64,000 nucleotides of DNA. Origin: Photobacterium sanguinicancri. Its GTDB lineage: Bacteria; Pseudomonadota; Gammaproteobacteria; Enterobacterales; Vibrionaceae. The number at the start of each line of letters is the position of its first letter. The first letter of the stretch is position 1. A model generated the notes under the pieces. It did not search any database, was not told where the DNA came from, and saw only the letters and a program-made list of their open reading frames with translations. Location of the stretch: positions 2,294,001-2,358,000 of the forward strand of contig NZ_AP024850.1 in NCBI RefSeq assembly GCF_024346675.1, in the 5' to 3' direction. Position numbers and translations under genes: made by a program. Shown here piece after piece: positions 25,831 through 34,917 of the stretch.

Positions 25831-27150
25831 TTACTTAACACCAACGCTCAACAACGTACCGTCTTGAACGTAAGCAAGTGACTCTAAAACAATGCCATTA
25901 GTATTCGCGGTAATTGCTTTGTTAATGCGTCCATCACTTTCATAGCGACCTGAATACCAACCCTTTTCTTTCGAAGATAGTGCTTGAGCATCTTCAATTA
26001 ACAAGCTGGTATATGGGGTGTCGTAAAGCGCATACCAGCCAAATGCAGCCTTAGTTGATAGGGTTTTCAGATGCGAGGCATCATCCCCTTGATCTGAAAT
26101 AGCATTCCACTCTTTGCCGTCAGAGAATACCGTGTTGTAAACAAAGTACGGTGCTTCATCGACATTATCTTCACTCACTGCCGTTAAAATCCCCGTACGC
26201 TCATAGCGATTTTCTTGTGCTTTATAAACGCGAAAAGCAAAGATTTTAGAAATACTATCAGCACCAAACTCTAAGCTGTCGAGGATATATGATTCACTCA
26301 CGACGTAGTTATGTGCATGGTACTTAGCTGGATCACGTTTATCGGTTGGGATCTCGACGCCATCAATTTCAACTAGGTCTAAGTAATCGATGTATTTCAT
26401 TGCATTAAAGACATCTCGCCCCATTAATGACAACGCTTTCGATGCATATTCTTCATAACCGATACGGCCTTCTTGCACCAACTCAAAGCCATCACCTTTT
26501 ACAGCTGGACGCGAACCGTATAAGTAACCTTTGTCGATCATTTCAGTGACGTTCCAATGGTTTAATACATTATTCACTGGCTTATTAAACTCAGGGTATT
26601 GCCAAATTAAAATATTAAATGGCACCAAAATTCGACCAATATCAATCGCAGACCAACCAATACCTTTTGGCACAGGTTGGTTAGCATAATCCACCATTTC
26701 TAGCGTTTGTGTGTTATAGGCTTTATTCGGTAATTGACCTTCAATTAAAGGGATACGCGCTAATGTATTAAGCACTTTCTCCATACGAAGGGTGAATTCT
26801 GCATGGCTCACAACATTCAGTTTTTCTGCCGAAATCAATCCCATTAAGTATGACGCGGTATCCCACATGGTTGTTGATGGGTAACCATCTACCGAGTTAA
26901 CTAACCCTGTGTTGTCTTGGTAGTTATTATCAAAGTATTGCCATGCGGTTTTCGCCCACAAGTACTCTTGCTCGGTCAAAATGCGATTTTCACGCAATGG
27001 GATTGGCTCTGATACTTCAAAAGTAATATTACCGAGTACTTGGCCGTAATCACGCGTTTCAATCGTAAATGCTACAATCAGCGCTGTTACTAAGCCTCCA
27101 ATAAAGACAAAGTGGTGCCGTGCATTCACAAGTGCTTTTTTAAATTCCAT
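25831..27150 (-). CDS. DUF3131 protein a, inner-membrane anchored
   Basis: A 439-residue protein. Unlike its two lipoprotein paralogues it has an uncleaved-looking N-terminal membrane helix (HHFVFIGGLVTALIVAFTI) after a basic start, so it should sit on the periplasmic side of the inner membrane next to the synthase. The DUF3131 landmarks are AWQYFDNNYQDNTGLVNSVD, IGWSAIDIGRILVPFNILIW, LNHWNVTEM, EGRIGYEEYASKALSLMG, DEAPYFVYNTVFSDG, and GWYSGRYESDG...TANTNGIVLESLAY. Its start overlaps the synthase stop by 11 bases, with the RBS GAGGA inside the synthase gene, so synthesis is coupled. Confidence 0.92.
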   Translation of the reverse strand: MEFKKALVNARHHFVFIGGLVTALIVAFTIETRDYGQVLGNITFEVSEPIPLRENRILTEQEYLWAKTAWQYFDNNYQDNTGLVNSVDGYPSTTMWDTASYLMGLISAEKLNVVSHAEFTLRMEKVLNTLARIPLIEGQLPNKAYNTQTLEMVDYANQPVPKGIGWSAIDIGRILVPFNILIWQYPEFNKPVNNVLNHWNVTEMIDKGYLYGSRPAVKGDGFELVQEGRIGYEEYASKALSLMGRDVFNAMKYIDYLDLVEIDGVEIPTDKRDPAKYHAHNYVVSESYILDSLEFGADSISKIFAFRVYKAQENRYERTGILTAVSEDNVDEAPYFVYNTVFSDGKEWNAISDQGDDASHLKTLSTKAAFGWYALYDTPYTSLLIEDAQALSSKEKGWYSGRYESDGRINKAITANTNGIVLESLAYVQDGTLLSVGVK

Positions 27151-28990
27151 ATTCTAATTCCTCCGATCCTTGTTCCTGCTCTTTATCTGTTGGTGGTGAC
27201 CAGAAAGCGGCTGCAATCATTCCCCACATCGCCATCATATTATTAATAATCCAAAAGCTATTAAGCACTAGGCCACCAAACGAATAGCTACCATAAGCAC
27301 CTGATGTATAACCAACCCAAGCGAAGCACATACTAAATAAGCTCAATACAAATACTGTTAGCTGCGGAATAATCATCTTAAAGAATGTACCGCTTTGACG
27401 CTCTTTTGGTGTCGTTGGGAAGCTGATTTTCCGCCCTCTCAATACGGTCCATAGGGCCCGTAAGTTAACAGGGAAAAAGGACAAGAAATTCGTCTTCCCT
27501 TTATAGCCAGCAACCCCCCATGTACCTATCATCATGGCAAGCTCAGCAGTCAGTACAAACGGTAGGAAATGCAGGTAGAAGGTTGTATCGTAAGCGCTCA
27601 CCGGTGCAATACTGGTTAAGAAATAAATGATTGGACACGCTAGGAAAATAATATTCCAAATTGCTGATAAGTTAGACCAGAAGCTCGCGCCATACATTAA
27701 CTTTTGCTTAAAGTTCATACCTTTACGGAACAGTGGATTATCATTCATAAAGATATCGATTGAGCCGCCAGAATATTTAAAACGTTGCACCGTCCACGTT
27801 TGTAAATCTTGCGGTGATAACATTTTACTTTCGACTTGCGGATGCTGAACTGAACGCCAATTACGCTCCGTATCTGAATGCAGAACAATCGAGGTATAAA
27901 TGTCTTCTGAGACGTGAAATTTATAAGGTGTAAACTCAGTGTCGAATAAAATCTCTTGGCGCAGGTTATTCGAAACGTCCTTATCAACCGTTTTTTCTTT
28001 GGTTAATTTACGAATTTGGCGCTCAACTTCATCATGTTCTTTACTAATTTGCTCACTGTAAGCACGCAATGCCGCTTCCATTACCGCTTCTCGACGGTGA
28101 ATAGAGCCTGCGCCGCAACAAAATGATGCATTCACCCAGTTGCGACGACGTTGAATAACGTCGTAGAACATTTGCGGATCATTAACGAAGGGGTCTTCAC
28201 CTAAGGTTACTGGTCCATAAAGACGTTCAACACCACGACCAACTAAACGGCCAAAACCGCCCATTTTTTTACCAAGCCAGTGTGGTAAACGCTCGCCCTC
28301 AGGTAAATCAAAGAACCATTGCGGCGTTTGTACCCAAGCAACATCGGGGTCACGGAAATAGCCAAGAGTATGCTCTAAGATTGTTGGGAATGGGCGCGTA
28401 TCGGCATCACAAATAACAATGAAGTCACCGTATGTTTGCTCTAGTGCATTACGTAAGTTACCCGCTTTGAAGCCTGCGTTACCTTCTCGTGTTAAGTATT
28501 CCACCCCCATTTCTGCCGCTAAGGCAGCCATTGCTGGGCGCTTACCATCATCAAGAATAAATATTTTCATCTCGATATCGTGCGGGTATCGAATTTTCTG
28601 TGCATCCAAAATACTCAAGCGCACTAATTCAGGTTCTTCATCGTAGGTGGGAAAAAACACATCAACACTGATGGGACGATCTTCTTCAGAATCGCTCACG
28701 CACTCGGCAATTTTGTGTGGTGGTTCACGACGTGGCTCATCTTTTGTTTTCCATAAATTAAAGGTAAATAAGATAGAACCAATAAATGCGCACGATTCAG
28801 CAAATGCCAAAGGTAGTGAGAACCACATTGCTTCATAATTCAGTGCGTACGTCCATCGCCACCACAAGTACCAAATACCCAGTGTCAGATTACATGTCGC
28901 TAAATACTGATAAAGTAATTCACGTGACATGCTATGCGGCACAGGCTCTGGCGGCTTGCGATGCTCGAACTCCTTAAAATAAAAATCCAT
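27140..28990 (-). CDS. Cellulose-synthase-like processive GT2
   Basis: A 616-residue inner-membrane protein. Two N-terminal helices (about 28-50, 60-80) and at least four C-terminal helices (about 430-585) flank the cytosolic catalytic domain. Motifs in order: FFPTYDEEPE, ILDDGKRP (Asp147/148), ICDADTRP (DxD, 195-197), PQWF, VSEDIY in place of TED (361-363), and QRFKY (402-406) where cellulose and hyaluronan synthases have QxxRW. There is no PilZ domain, so no direct c-di-GMP control of the BcsA type. A charged insertion (about 312-345) lies before the SED motif. Its DUF3131 and GH partners point to a non-cellulose beta-glycan. Confidence 0.93.
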   Translation of the reverse strand: MDFYFKEFEHRKPPEPVPHSMSRELLYQYLATCNLTLGIWYLWWRWTYALNYEAMWFSLPLAFAESCAFIGSILFTFNLWKTKDEPRREPPHKIAECVSDSEEDRPISVDVFFPTYDEEPELVRLSILDAQKIRYPHDIEMKIFILDDGKRPAMAALAAEMGVEYLTREGNAGFKAGNLRNALEQTYGDFIVICDADTRPFPTILEHTLGYFRDPDVAWVQTPQWFFDLPEGERLPHWLGKKMGGFGRLVGRGVERLYGPVTLGEDPFVNDPQMFYDVIQRRRNWVNASFCCGAGSIHRREAVMEAALRAYSEQISKEHDEVERQIRKLTKEKTVDKDVSNNLRQEILFDTEFTPYKFHVSEDIYTSIVLHSDTERNWRSVQHPQVESKMLSPQDLQTWTVQRFKYSGGSIDIFMNDNPLFRKGMNFKQKLMYGASFWSNLSAIWNIIFLACPIIYFLTSIAPVSAYDTTFYLHFLPFVLTAELAMMIGTWGVAGYKGKTNFLSFFPVNLRALWTVLRGRKISFPTTPKERQSGTFFKMIIPQLTVFVLSLFSMCFAWVGYTSGAYGSYSFGGLVLNSFWIINNMMAMWGMIAAAFWSPPTDKEQEQGSEELEYGI

Positions 28991-29004
28991 CTAGAATTAC
29001 TCCA

Positions 29005-30684
29005 TTAATATTGACGAAAATACGCGTGATGCGTGGCCAATAAACCAATCAAACTTGCGTTATAGTCAATAGCGAATTCGTTCACTGCATAAGACTGTTC
29101 ACTGTCGATATAACTCAACATGCCCATATTTTTTGGTGCGACCCCAGCCTGCGCTTTTTCATTCGGCCCACCAACTAAATATCCTGGTAGATATACGCCT
29201 GTCGCTATGCGGTACAGGTGATGTAAATTACGGACGGCATAAGTACCGCTACCTGTCACAAAGCTTAAGTTGAAGGCGTTTGCACCCAACAAATAATCAA
29301 TCTGTGATTGAACTACTGCACGGTATTGCGCTTTATGCGGTGGCTGATGACGTTGAATCGCATCAGACCAAGCAATTAAGATCCCAGCTTCTGCCGTCAT
29401 CTTATTTGATCCCCAAATAAAGCGTTGATTAGCGATACCAAAGGCAGAATCATTAGCTTGGGTAACGTATTTTTCTGCAACATCGCGTAAATCTGTGGCT
29501 AATTGTAGATAAAGTTCTTGCCCGCGTTCTAACGTGAGCAATAAGTGCCACACACCCATTAACGCTGGGTTTTTCCATTCAAAAATATCAATCCACTGCT
29601 TATCGTATAGCGCTTTAAATGCGGTTAAATATTTATCTTGCTGAGTGGTAATATATAACTCGGCTAATGCCCATAGGCGATCATCAACATCTGTATCTAA
29701 TGACGGTTCACTATCTTCTTTGTTTTTCACATATGGGCCAGAACCAGAATCGTCACCACTTTGCCAATCAATATATTGTTCTGGTGTGATTTCTAAATAC
29801 CGCCATGCGTGAACAGCAGCCTGCAAATAACGACGGGCCATACTTGGTTGGTAAGCGGCATAGATGCGTGAAGCAAAAGCCATGGTTGCAGCAAACTTGG
29901 CGGTTTCAGGTGTACTGACACCATAGATATAACGGGGTTGAGTATCTTGCCAAGGTGGGATTTTAGCTGGCCATGTTGCACCCGATACTTTGCGATAAAC
30001 GGCGCCATCAGCACGCTGCATTTTTAGTAGCCAGCTCAAGCCAAACTGCGCTTCATCTAAAATAGGAGGTAATGATTTATCATGGGACGGTTTAAACATT
30101 TCAGGCGATTGACGGTATGCTTCCAGTAAGCGCGCCACGGTAATTGTGGTCGTTGCTGTGTATTTACCAAAATCACCTGCATCGTACCAACCCCCCGTCA
30201 TATCCAGAAACTTCCCTTTCTTATGGAAATCATCGGTTCGGAAAATCACGCCATCTTTCATATGGCTAATTGGTCGCGCTAACCCTGTTGTTTTGTCATT
30301 AACACTCACACCCGAGCGCTGAAGATACAAGGCATGAACCAAACGTTGGCTCAGGTCGTTATAAGTATTCGGTGCTATTTGAAAAGGGGCTGAGCGCACA
30401 TCACCCGCGACCAATTGGAACCACCCTGTTACTTTCACTGCACTGAAATTAATCATTGCGACTGGGCGTTCATCTTTAAGCTGTTTTTGGCTTTTAGCTC
30501 GAAATTGAGCAATGCTTTTATTTTGATCCACCGACCATAACGTGACATTTCCCGAGTTTGGTTTTAACCAATATGCGACTTTATCGCCATTTGATAAATA
30601 GCCGAGTTGGTTCACCACTATGGTCTGTGCTTGTAGAACACAGCTCGTTACCAGTGTTAACAGAAAAATGAACGTCCTTGTCAT
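29005..30684 (-). CDS. Glycoside hydrolase family 9 (endoglucanase-like), periplasmic
   Basis: A 559-residue protein with signal peptide MTRTFIFLLTLVTSCVLQAQ. An N-terminal Ig-like CelD_N module (IVVNQLGYLSNGDKVAYWLK) precedes the catalytic domain. GGWYDAGDFGKYT holds the catalytic base Asp. DTDVDDRLWALAELY and the C-terminal SEQSYAVNEFAIDYNASLIG, with the acid Glu, are GH9 signatures. Family members cut beta-1,4-glucans. Synthase operons often carry such an enzyme for editing or releasing the nascent chain (compare GH8 BcsZ), which is the role inferred here. Confidence 0.93.
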   Translation of the reverse strand: MTRTFIFLLTLVTSCVLQAQTIVVNQLGYLSNGDKVAYWLKPNSGNVTLWSVDQNKSIAQFRAKSQKQLKDERPVAMINFSAVKVTGWFQLVAGDVRSAPFQIAPNTYNDLSQRLVHALYLQRSGVSVNDKTTGLARPISHMKDGVIFRTDDFHKKGKFLDMTGGWYDAGDFGKYTATTTITVARLLEAYRQSPEMFKPSHDKSLPPILDEAQFGLSWLLKMQRADGAVYRKVSGATWPAKIPPWQDTQPRYIYGVSTPETAKFAATMAFASRIYAAYQPSMARRYLQAAVHAWRYLEITPEQYIDWQSGDDSGSGPYVKNKEDSEPSLDTDVDDRLWALAELYITTQQDKYLTAFKALYDKQWIDIFEWKNPALMGVWHLLLTLERGQELYLQLATDLRDVAEKYVTQANDSAFGIANQRFIWGSNKMTAEAGILIAWSDAIQRHQPPHKAQYRAVVQSQIDYLLGANAFNLSFVTGSGTYAVRNLHHLYRIATGVYLPGYLVGGPNEKAQAGVAPKNMGMLSYIDSEQSYAVNEFAIDYNASLIGLLATHHAYFRQY

Positions 30685-30692
30685 TGTTCCAC

Positions 30693-32912
30693 CTATTTAT
30701 CTTGAAAATTATAGAGATTGCGACTGATTTCAGTACCGTTTTGGTCTGTAATACCAACGATAATGGCGCCAGAGATCCCTGCTAGGTTTGATTCTTCAAT
30801 GACGACTTTCTTGCTATTGGCTGGCAGGTCAACGCCATCAAATACCCATTGCTTGTCATCAAATTGATTACGAATCCAAACCATTGCCTTCGGATACGCG
30901 GCAAGCGAATCATTGATCACCGTGACAGACAAATGCGCCTTCACGCTATAAAGATCACGTTCAACAACCGCAATCACTGGTTGGTAAGCCTGTTTTAACG
31001 CTCTATACCCAGATTTAGCTTCGCGTGTTACATCCAGCACAGACCAAGTAATTGAAGGCCAACTATCTACAAACATAAATTGATAAATGGCAGCCACACC
31101 TTCACCTTTATTTAATCTTAGGTGTTCAGATGCATATTTGGTGACTACTCTTTGATATTCTTGGCTATTTTGATGAAACTGTGACAAAGATTCACCTTGA
31201 GCAACCTTAGCAAGCATTAATGTTTCATGCGGTTGATAGTTGTGGTACTTCAACTTGGCGATATTTTGTTCAGTTAGAGGCCAAACCCACTCCCCCTCTA
31301 AAATATGCTTTACCATGGTTAAACTCGGCATTGCCTGCGCACCAAACTCACTCACTATCGGGGTAAAAGTCGCTGTGCTGTAATCTTTATAATCACCGGA
31401 ATACCATCCTAGCCAAGGGTGCTCTTTGGTATAAGATGCCTTTCTCACAATGCGCTTATCTTTTGCCTTAAGTAGCTGTTGGTATACCGCTTCTGTTAAC
31501 AATTGATTCTGAGTTGGCTGATAACTCGGGTATTTATACTTCATCCAGTCTGCATCCCAAGGTGGTTCATTATGACCACTCCAAAATGCAATAGAGGGAT
31601 GGTTAGCGAGCATGGTGGTCATTTCCGCCACTTGTTTTACTGCTTCTAGCCTAAATTCCGGCGCGTCTGAGTAACCCCATTGCAAAGGGAAATCTTGCCA
31701 GACTATGACCCCTGCTTGATCCGCCTTATCGTAAAATGCCTTACCTGCAACATGAGCGTGTACACGTACACTGTTAATGTTCGCCGATTTCATAAGGGTT
31801 ATATCGCGTTGGTAGTCATTTGCGGTTAATTCACCAAGCCACTGACTACCGATATAATTGGTTCCTCTGACAAAGTACGGTAGGCCATTTACATAAAACT
31901 GGCCTTTCTGCTTATTTTCCTTTTCATCAAAGGTTTCTTTAAATTCAACCTGTCTAAAGCCTAATGTCGTAGCTTGTCTATCTGTCACTTTTCCATTAAT
32001 CGAAGCTGTAACCTCTAAGCGATATAGACTTGGTTTACCCCAATCCCATGGCCACCAAAGATCACGGACTTTTTTCGGAAGCTTCCAATCAATTGTCTGA
32101 TCGCCAGCTTTGACATTTACAGATTGCTCATAGGATTCAACTGGCGTTGTGCTATCGCCCTCAAATAAACGGTAAGAAAATGAAACAGGCTGGCTGTATA
32201 GATTATTAACGGTCAGGCTCACAGATGCTTGTGTCGTGGTTGTCTCTAAAGCCTTAAGGGAAGGTTTACTCGTTTGAGTACGAGAACGTCTTGATGGTAA
32301 ATCAAGCGTCGGTACAACTGTTAGGGATGCTATGGCTGTCGGGCCTGTTACTTTCAGGGCAACATCGCCCCATATGCCACCCGAGTTTTTATCTTGTCCC
32401 GCATCAGACCATGCACCACCGGGGCGAGTATCATGATGATTCAATACGCCTTTAATCTGCGTTTTATATAATGACCAATCAGGCGTTACTGCTTCGTTCG
32501 GGCTATTGACCCAAACTTCGACATTATTATTGCGATCTCGTATCAGGTGGCTAATTTCAGCACCAAAAGGCGAAAAGTAACCAGTGTGAGCCGTTACTTG
32601 TTCGCCATTAACAGAAACTTTTGCTTCATAATCAACAGCGTCAAACACTAACCAATAACGTGATTGCTCGGAAATGTTTGTATCGAACTTACGCTGGTAT
32701 ATCGCTACCCCAGCATGATCAATACCTTCCAAATACCAATTATTAGGCACGTTGACATTCTGACTTGTTGATTGACGTTGTTGATCATCAATTATCTCTA
32801 ATCGCCACAGTCCATTTAACGATTGCGTTGTTGTTTGCCAGTCATTAGTAGATTGTTGTATAGCGCAAGATGATAATGAGAATAACGCCATCGTGGCGAA
32901 AGCTATTCTCAT
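30693..32912 (-). CDS. Glycoside hydrolase family 2 lipoprotein (beta-mannosidase/galactosidase-like)
   Basis: A 739-residue protein with lipobox LSSC (Cys16). Domain order: sugar-binding jelly roll (LNGLWRLEIIDDQQR..., VPNNWYLEGIDHAG), Ig-like domain, TIM barrel. The barrel has VRVHAHVAGKAFYDKADQAG, VIVWQDFPLQWG, the acid/base motif WSGHNEPP and the nucleophile motif IVSEFGAQAMPS, so both catalytic Glu are present. The substrate cannot be read from sequence; beta-mannoside, -glucuronide or -galactoside are all possible. As a periplasm-facing lipoprotein in a synthase operon it may trim side groups. Confidence 0.92.
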   Translation of the reverse strand: MRIAFATMALFSLSSCAIQQSTNDWQTTTQSLNGLWRLEIIDDQQRQSTSQNVNVPNNWYLEGIDHAGVAIYQRKFDTNISEQSRYWLVFDAVDYEAKVSVNGEQVTAHTGYFSPFGAEISHLIRDRNNNVEVWVNSPNEAVTPDWSLYKTQIKGVLNHHDTRPGGAWSDAGQDKNSGGIWGDVALKVTGPTAIASLTVVPTLDLPSRRSRTQTSKPSLKALETTTTQASVSLTVNNLYSQPVSFSYRLFEGDSTTPVESYEQSVNVKAGDQTIDWKLPKKVRDLWWPWDWGKPSLYRLEVTASINGKVTDRQATTLGFRQVEFKETFDEKENKQKGQFYVNGLPYFVRGTNYIGSQWLGELTANDYQRDITLMKSANINSVRVHAHVAGKAFYDKADQAGVIVWQDFPLQWGYSDAPEFRLEAVKQVAEMTTMLANHPSIAFWSGHNEPPWDADWMKYKYPSYQPTQNQLLTEAVYQQLLKAKDKRIVRKASYTKEHPWLGWYSGDYKDYSTATFTPIVSEFGAQAMPSLTMVKHILEGEWVWPLTEQNIAKLKYHNYQPHETLMLAKVAQGESLSQFHQNSQEYQRVVTKYASEHLRLNKGEGVAAIYQFMFVDSWPSITWSVLDVTREAKSGYRALKQAYQPVIAVVERDLYSVKAHLSVTVINDSLAAYPKAMVWIRNQFDDKQWVFDGVDLPANSKKVVIEESNLAGISGAIIVGITDQNGTEISRNLYNFQDK

Positions 32913-32932
32913 ATTTTCCTCAGCAATAAGCT

Positions 32933-33382
32933 CTATGCTTCTGTTTTTTTATAAAGCTTGAATGTGTTTTTACCACCAGCTTTTTCATATTCAAGGTTAT
33001 CAGTAAGCTGGACGACAATAATGAAACCTCGCCCTGACGTCGTCCATGTTTCTGGATCTTCAGGATCGGGTTCAATAAAGGTTCCTTTCACTGCCTTTTC
33101 AAATTCCTCGTCAGTCATTGATTCACCATAATCGGCAATTTCAATCACGAGTTCATTGTTTTTGATATAGGAATTAAGCTCGATAGGTTCACCTTCGTTG
33201 AGTTGATAAGCATGCTCGTAAGCATTATTCACCAACTCAACCAAGCACAATTCAATCTGATCAATTACATCTTCTTTCAAACCAACATCTAGCCAAAAAG
33301 CTTTAATATCCTCAGCAACGTCGCGAGAAACATCTAAAGAACTTTTGTACTGTTTATTAAAATGACATTTGACCGTCTCCAT
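32933..33382 (-). CDS. Anti-sigma-type HATPase kinase (RsbW-like)
   Basis: A 149-residue GHKL-fold protein. The N box is CLVELVNNAYEHAYQ, the G1 box IADYGESM, and the second glycine motif SGRGFIIVVQLTDNLEY. It would bind ATP, phosphorylate the STAS protein on Ser, and release or hold a client accordingly. Together with the STAS and PP2C genes in the same operon it forms a full partner-switching set. No sigma factor lies alongside, so the client may be a biosynthetic enzyme or a distant regulator. Confidence 0.92.
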   Translation of the reverse strand: METVKCHFNKQYKSSLDVSRDVAEDIKAFWLDVGLKEDVIDQIELCLVELVNNAYEHAYQLNEGEPIELNSYIKNNELVIEIADYGESMTDEEFEKAVKGTFIEPDPEDPETWTTSGRGFIIVVQLTDNLEYEKAGGKNTFKLYKKTEA

Positions 33383-33396
33383 CGAGCCGCTCCTTA

Positions 33397-34575
33397 CTAT
33401 TTAGTCACTGTGACTTCTTCTGGCTTTTGTGAAAATAAAACACCCTGCCCTTGATGATGAGATAACAATGGCTGACTTGTTCGGCGATCTTTCAGCATGT
33501 GTATCGCATCCATCTCGATCAAAGATTGTGTATAACCATCATGACTAATGAAGTAATCACCAAAAACCGTTTTATTCTCAACAAAAGCAGAACCAGAAAC
33601 ATGAATGTAATCACTCACTAGGCTTTTATTAATAACGGCATTTGTTTCAACTTTACAGTTAGCTCCGATAACTGCAGGCCCAGTAATCGTTGCGCCCTGT
33701 TGAATATCACAACCACTGCTAATAATCACTGGCGGCGTAATGTGGCAATTATCAGGGTCAAAAACTGTATTAATGCCAACCCAAATGCCAGGCTTCACTT
33801 GAGTTCCTGGAATGGGATAACCAGGGACTTTACCGTGTAATATTTCGCTAGTAACACCCCAAATATCGCTGATATTACCCACATCTAACCACTGAAAATC
33901 CATATTCGTAGCGTAAAAGCGCACATCATTGTCGACCAATGCAGGGAATAACTCGCTACCAATATCAAACTCTTGACCAGCAGGAATAAAGTCAAAAATC
34001 GCGGGCTCGAAAATATAGATGCCCGTATTAATTTCAGTCGATAATGCTTCTTCTTCCGATGGTTTTTCTTGGAAACTGGTTACTCGCCCGTAGTCATCAG
34101 CAACAACAACACCGTATTTGCTGACTTCACTAATAGCTACATTGCGTGTAACGATAGTGGCAATGCCGCCTTTTTCTTTGTGACGTCTAACCGCTTCAGT
34201 TAAATCGAGATCAATCCAAGCATCACCGCACACCACAACAAAGGTGTCATCGAAGAATCCAGAAAAATCTTGAATCTTTCTCATACCACCCGCAGAGCCC
34301 AATGCTTTGCTGATGAATTTACCGTCTTTCATTTCGCCTTCATACGAATACGACAGCTGGACATTAAAGTGGTGTCCATCCCCGAAATAGTTTTCAATCA
34401 CTTCAGCAAGGTGGCTAGTATTGACAACAATTTTATCAATACTATGCGAAGCAAAAAGCTGAATCATGGATTCCATAACGGGCTTACCCAAAATAGGGAT
34501 CATAGGCTTGGGGATTGTTTGAGTAATAGGTTTTACTCGCGTGCCTTTCCCTGCGGCAAGAATCATTCCCTTCAT
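33397..34575 (-). CDS. Sugar nucleotidyltransferase with left-handed beta-helix tail
   Basis: A 392-residue protein. The N-terminal Rossmann-type pyrophosphorylase has MILAAGKGTRVKPITQTIPK with the G-x-G-T-R loop and KP signature, VVVCGDAWIDLDL and FQEKP. Residues about 260-350 form hexapeptide repeats (VIISSGCDIQQGATITGPAV). It would make an NDP-sugar (glucose-1-P or mannose-1-P class) for the neighbouring synthase. The exact sugar is not decidable by eye. Sitting between the STAS and HATPase genes, it is unusually embedded in the regulatory module. Confidence 0.92.
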   Translation of the reverse strand: MKGMILAAGKGTRVKPITQTIPKPMIPILGKPVMESMIQLFASHSIDKIVVNTSHLAEVIENYFGDGHHFNVQLSYSYEGEMKDGKFISKALGSAGGMRKIQDFSGFFDDTFVVVCGDAWIDLDLTEAVRRHKEKGGIATIVTRNVAISEVSKYGVVVADDYGRVTSFQEKPSEEEALSTEINTGIYIFEPAIFDFIPAGQEFDIGSELFPALVDNDVRFYATNMDFQWLDVGNISDIWGVTSEILHGKVPGYPIPGTQVKPGIWVGINTVFDPDNCHITPPVIISSGCDIQQGATITGPAVIGANCKVETNAVINKSLVSDYIHVSGSAFVENKTVFGDYFISHDGYTQSLIEMDAIHMLKDRRTSQPLLSHHQGQGVLFSQKPEEVTVTK

Positions 34576-34584
34576 AGCTAACTC

Positions 34585-34917
34585 CTACGCAACAGTGCTA
34601 ACGGCGTCTTCGATTGAATCGTAACTCGCAATCAACTTATCCATACGAGTTAATTTCAGCAGTTCTTTTACAGCTCGCTGCGGGTTCACTACGCTGATTT
34701 TTTTACCCTTAAGTAATTTGTACGCACCCATAACGGCACCAAGCCCGCTGCTATCCATAAAGCGCACATCGGTGAGATCGAGTACAAGCTGCGTATCAAT
34801 TTCATTTACTTTTTCTTCAATCACTGCGCGAAAACTTGGCGCTAATTTAGCGTCAAAGCGATCCTCTTTTATTTGAAGAATTGTGCATTGACCTTGGTTG
34901 AAAGCTTCGTATTGCAT
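34585..34917 (-). CDS. STAS-domain anti-sigma-factor antagonist (RsbV-like)
   Basis: The start is taken as ATG 34917 (GGGGA eight bases upstream), giving 110 residues; a longer frame from 34947 is unlikely because no RBS supports it. The STAS core LVLDLTDVRFMDSSGLGAVM contains the phospho-acceptor Ser of the DSSG motif (Ser57). The dephosphorylated form would capture the HATPase kinase. The first 49 bases overlap the end of the PP2C gene in another frame, tying its translation to that phosphatase. Confidence 0.93.
   Translation of the reverse strand: MQYEAFNQGQCTILQIKEDRFDAKLAPSFRAVIEEKVNEIDTQLVLDLTDVRFMDSSGLGAVMGAYKLLKGKKISVVNPQRAVKELLKLTRMDKLIASYDSIEDAVSTVA

Noticed and set aside
27140..28990. 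Bacterial cellulose (bcs) operon
   Set aside because: No PilZ domain, no BcsB, BcsC or BcsZ (GH8), altered QxxRW motif, and DUF3131 genes instead.
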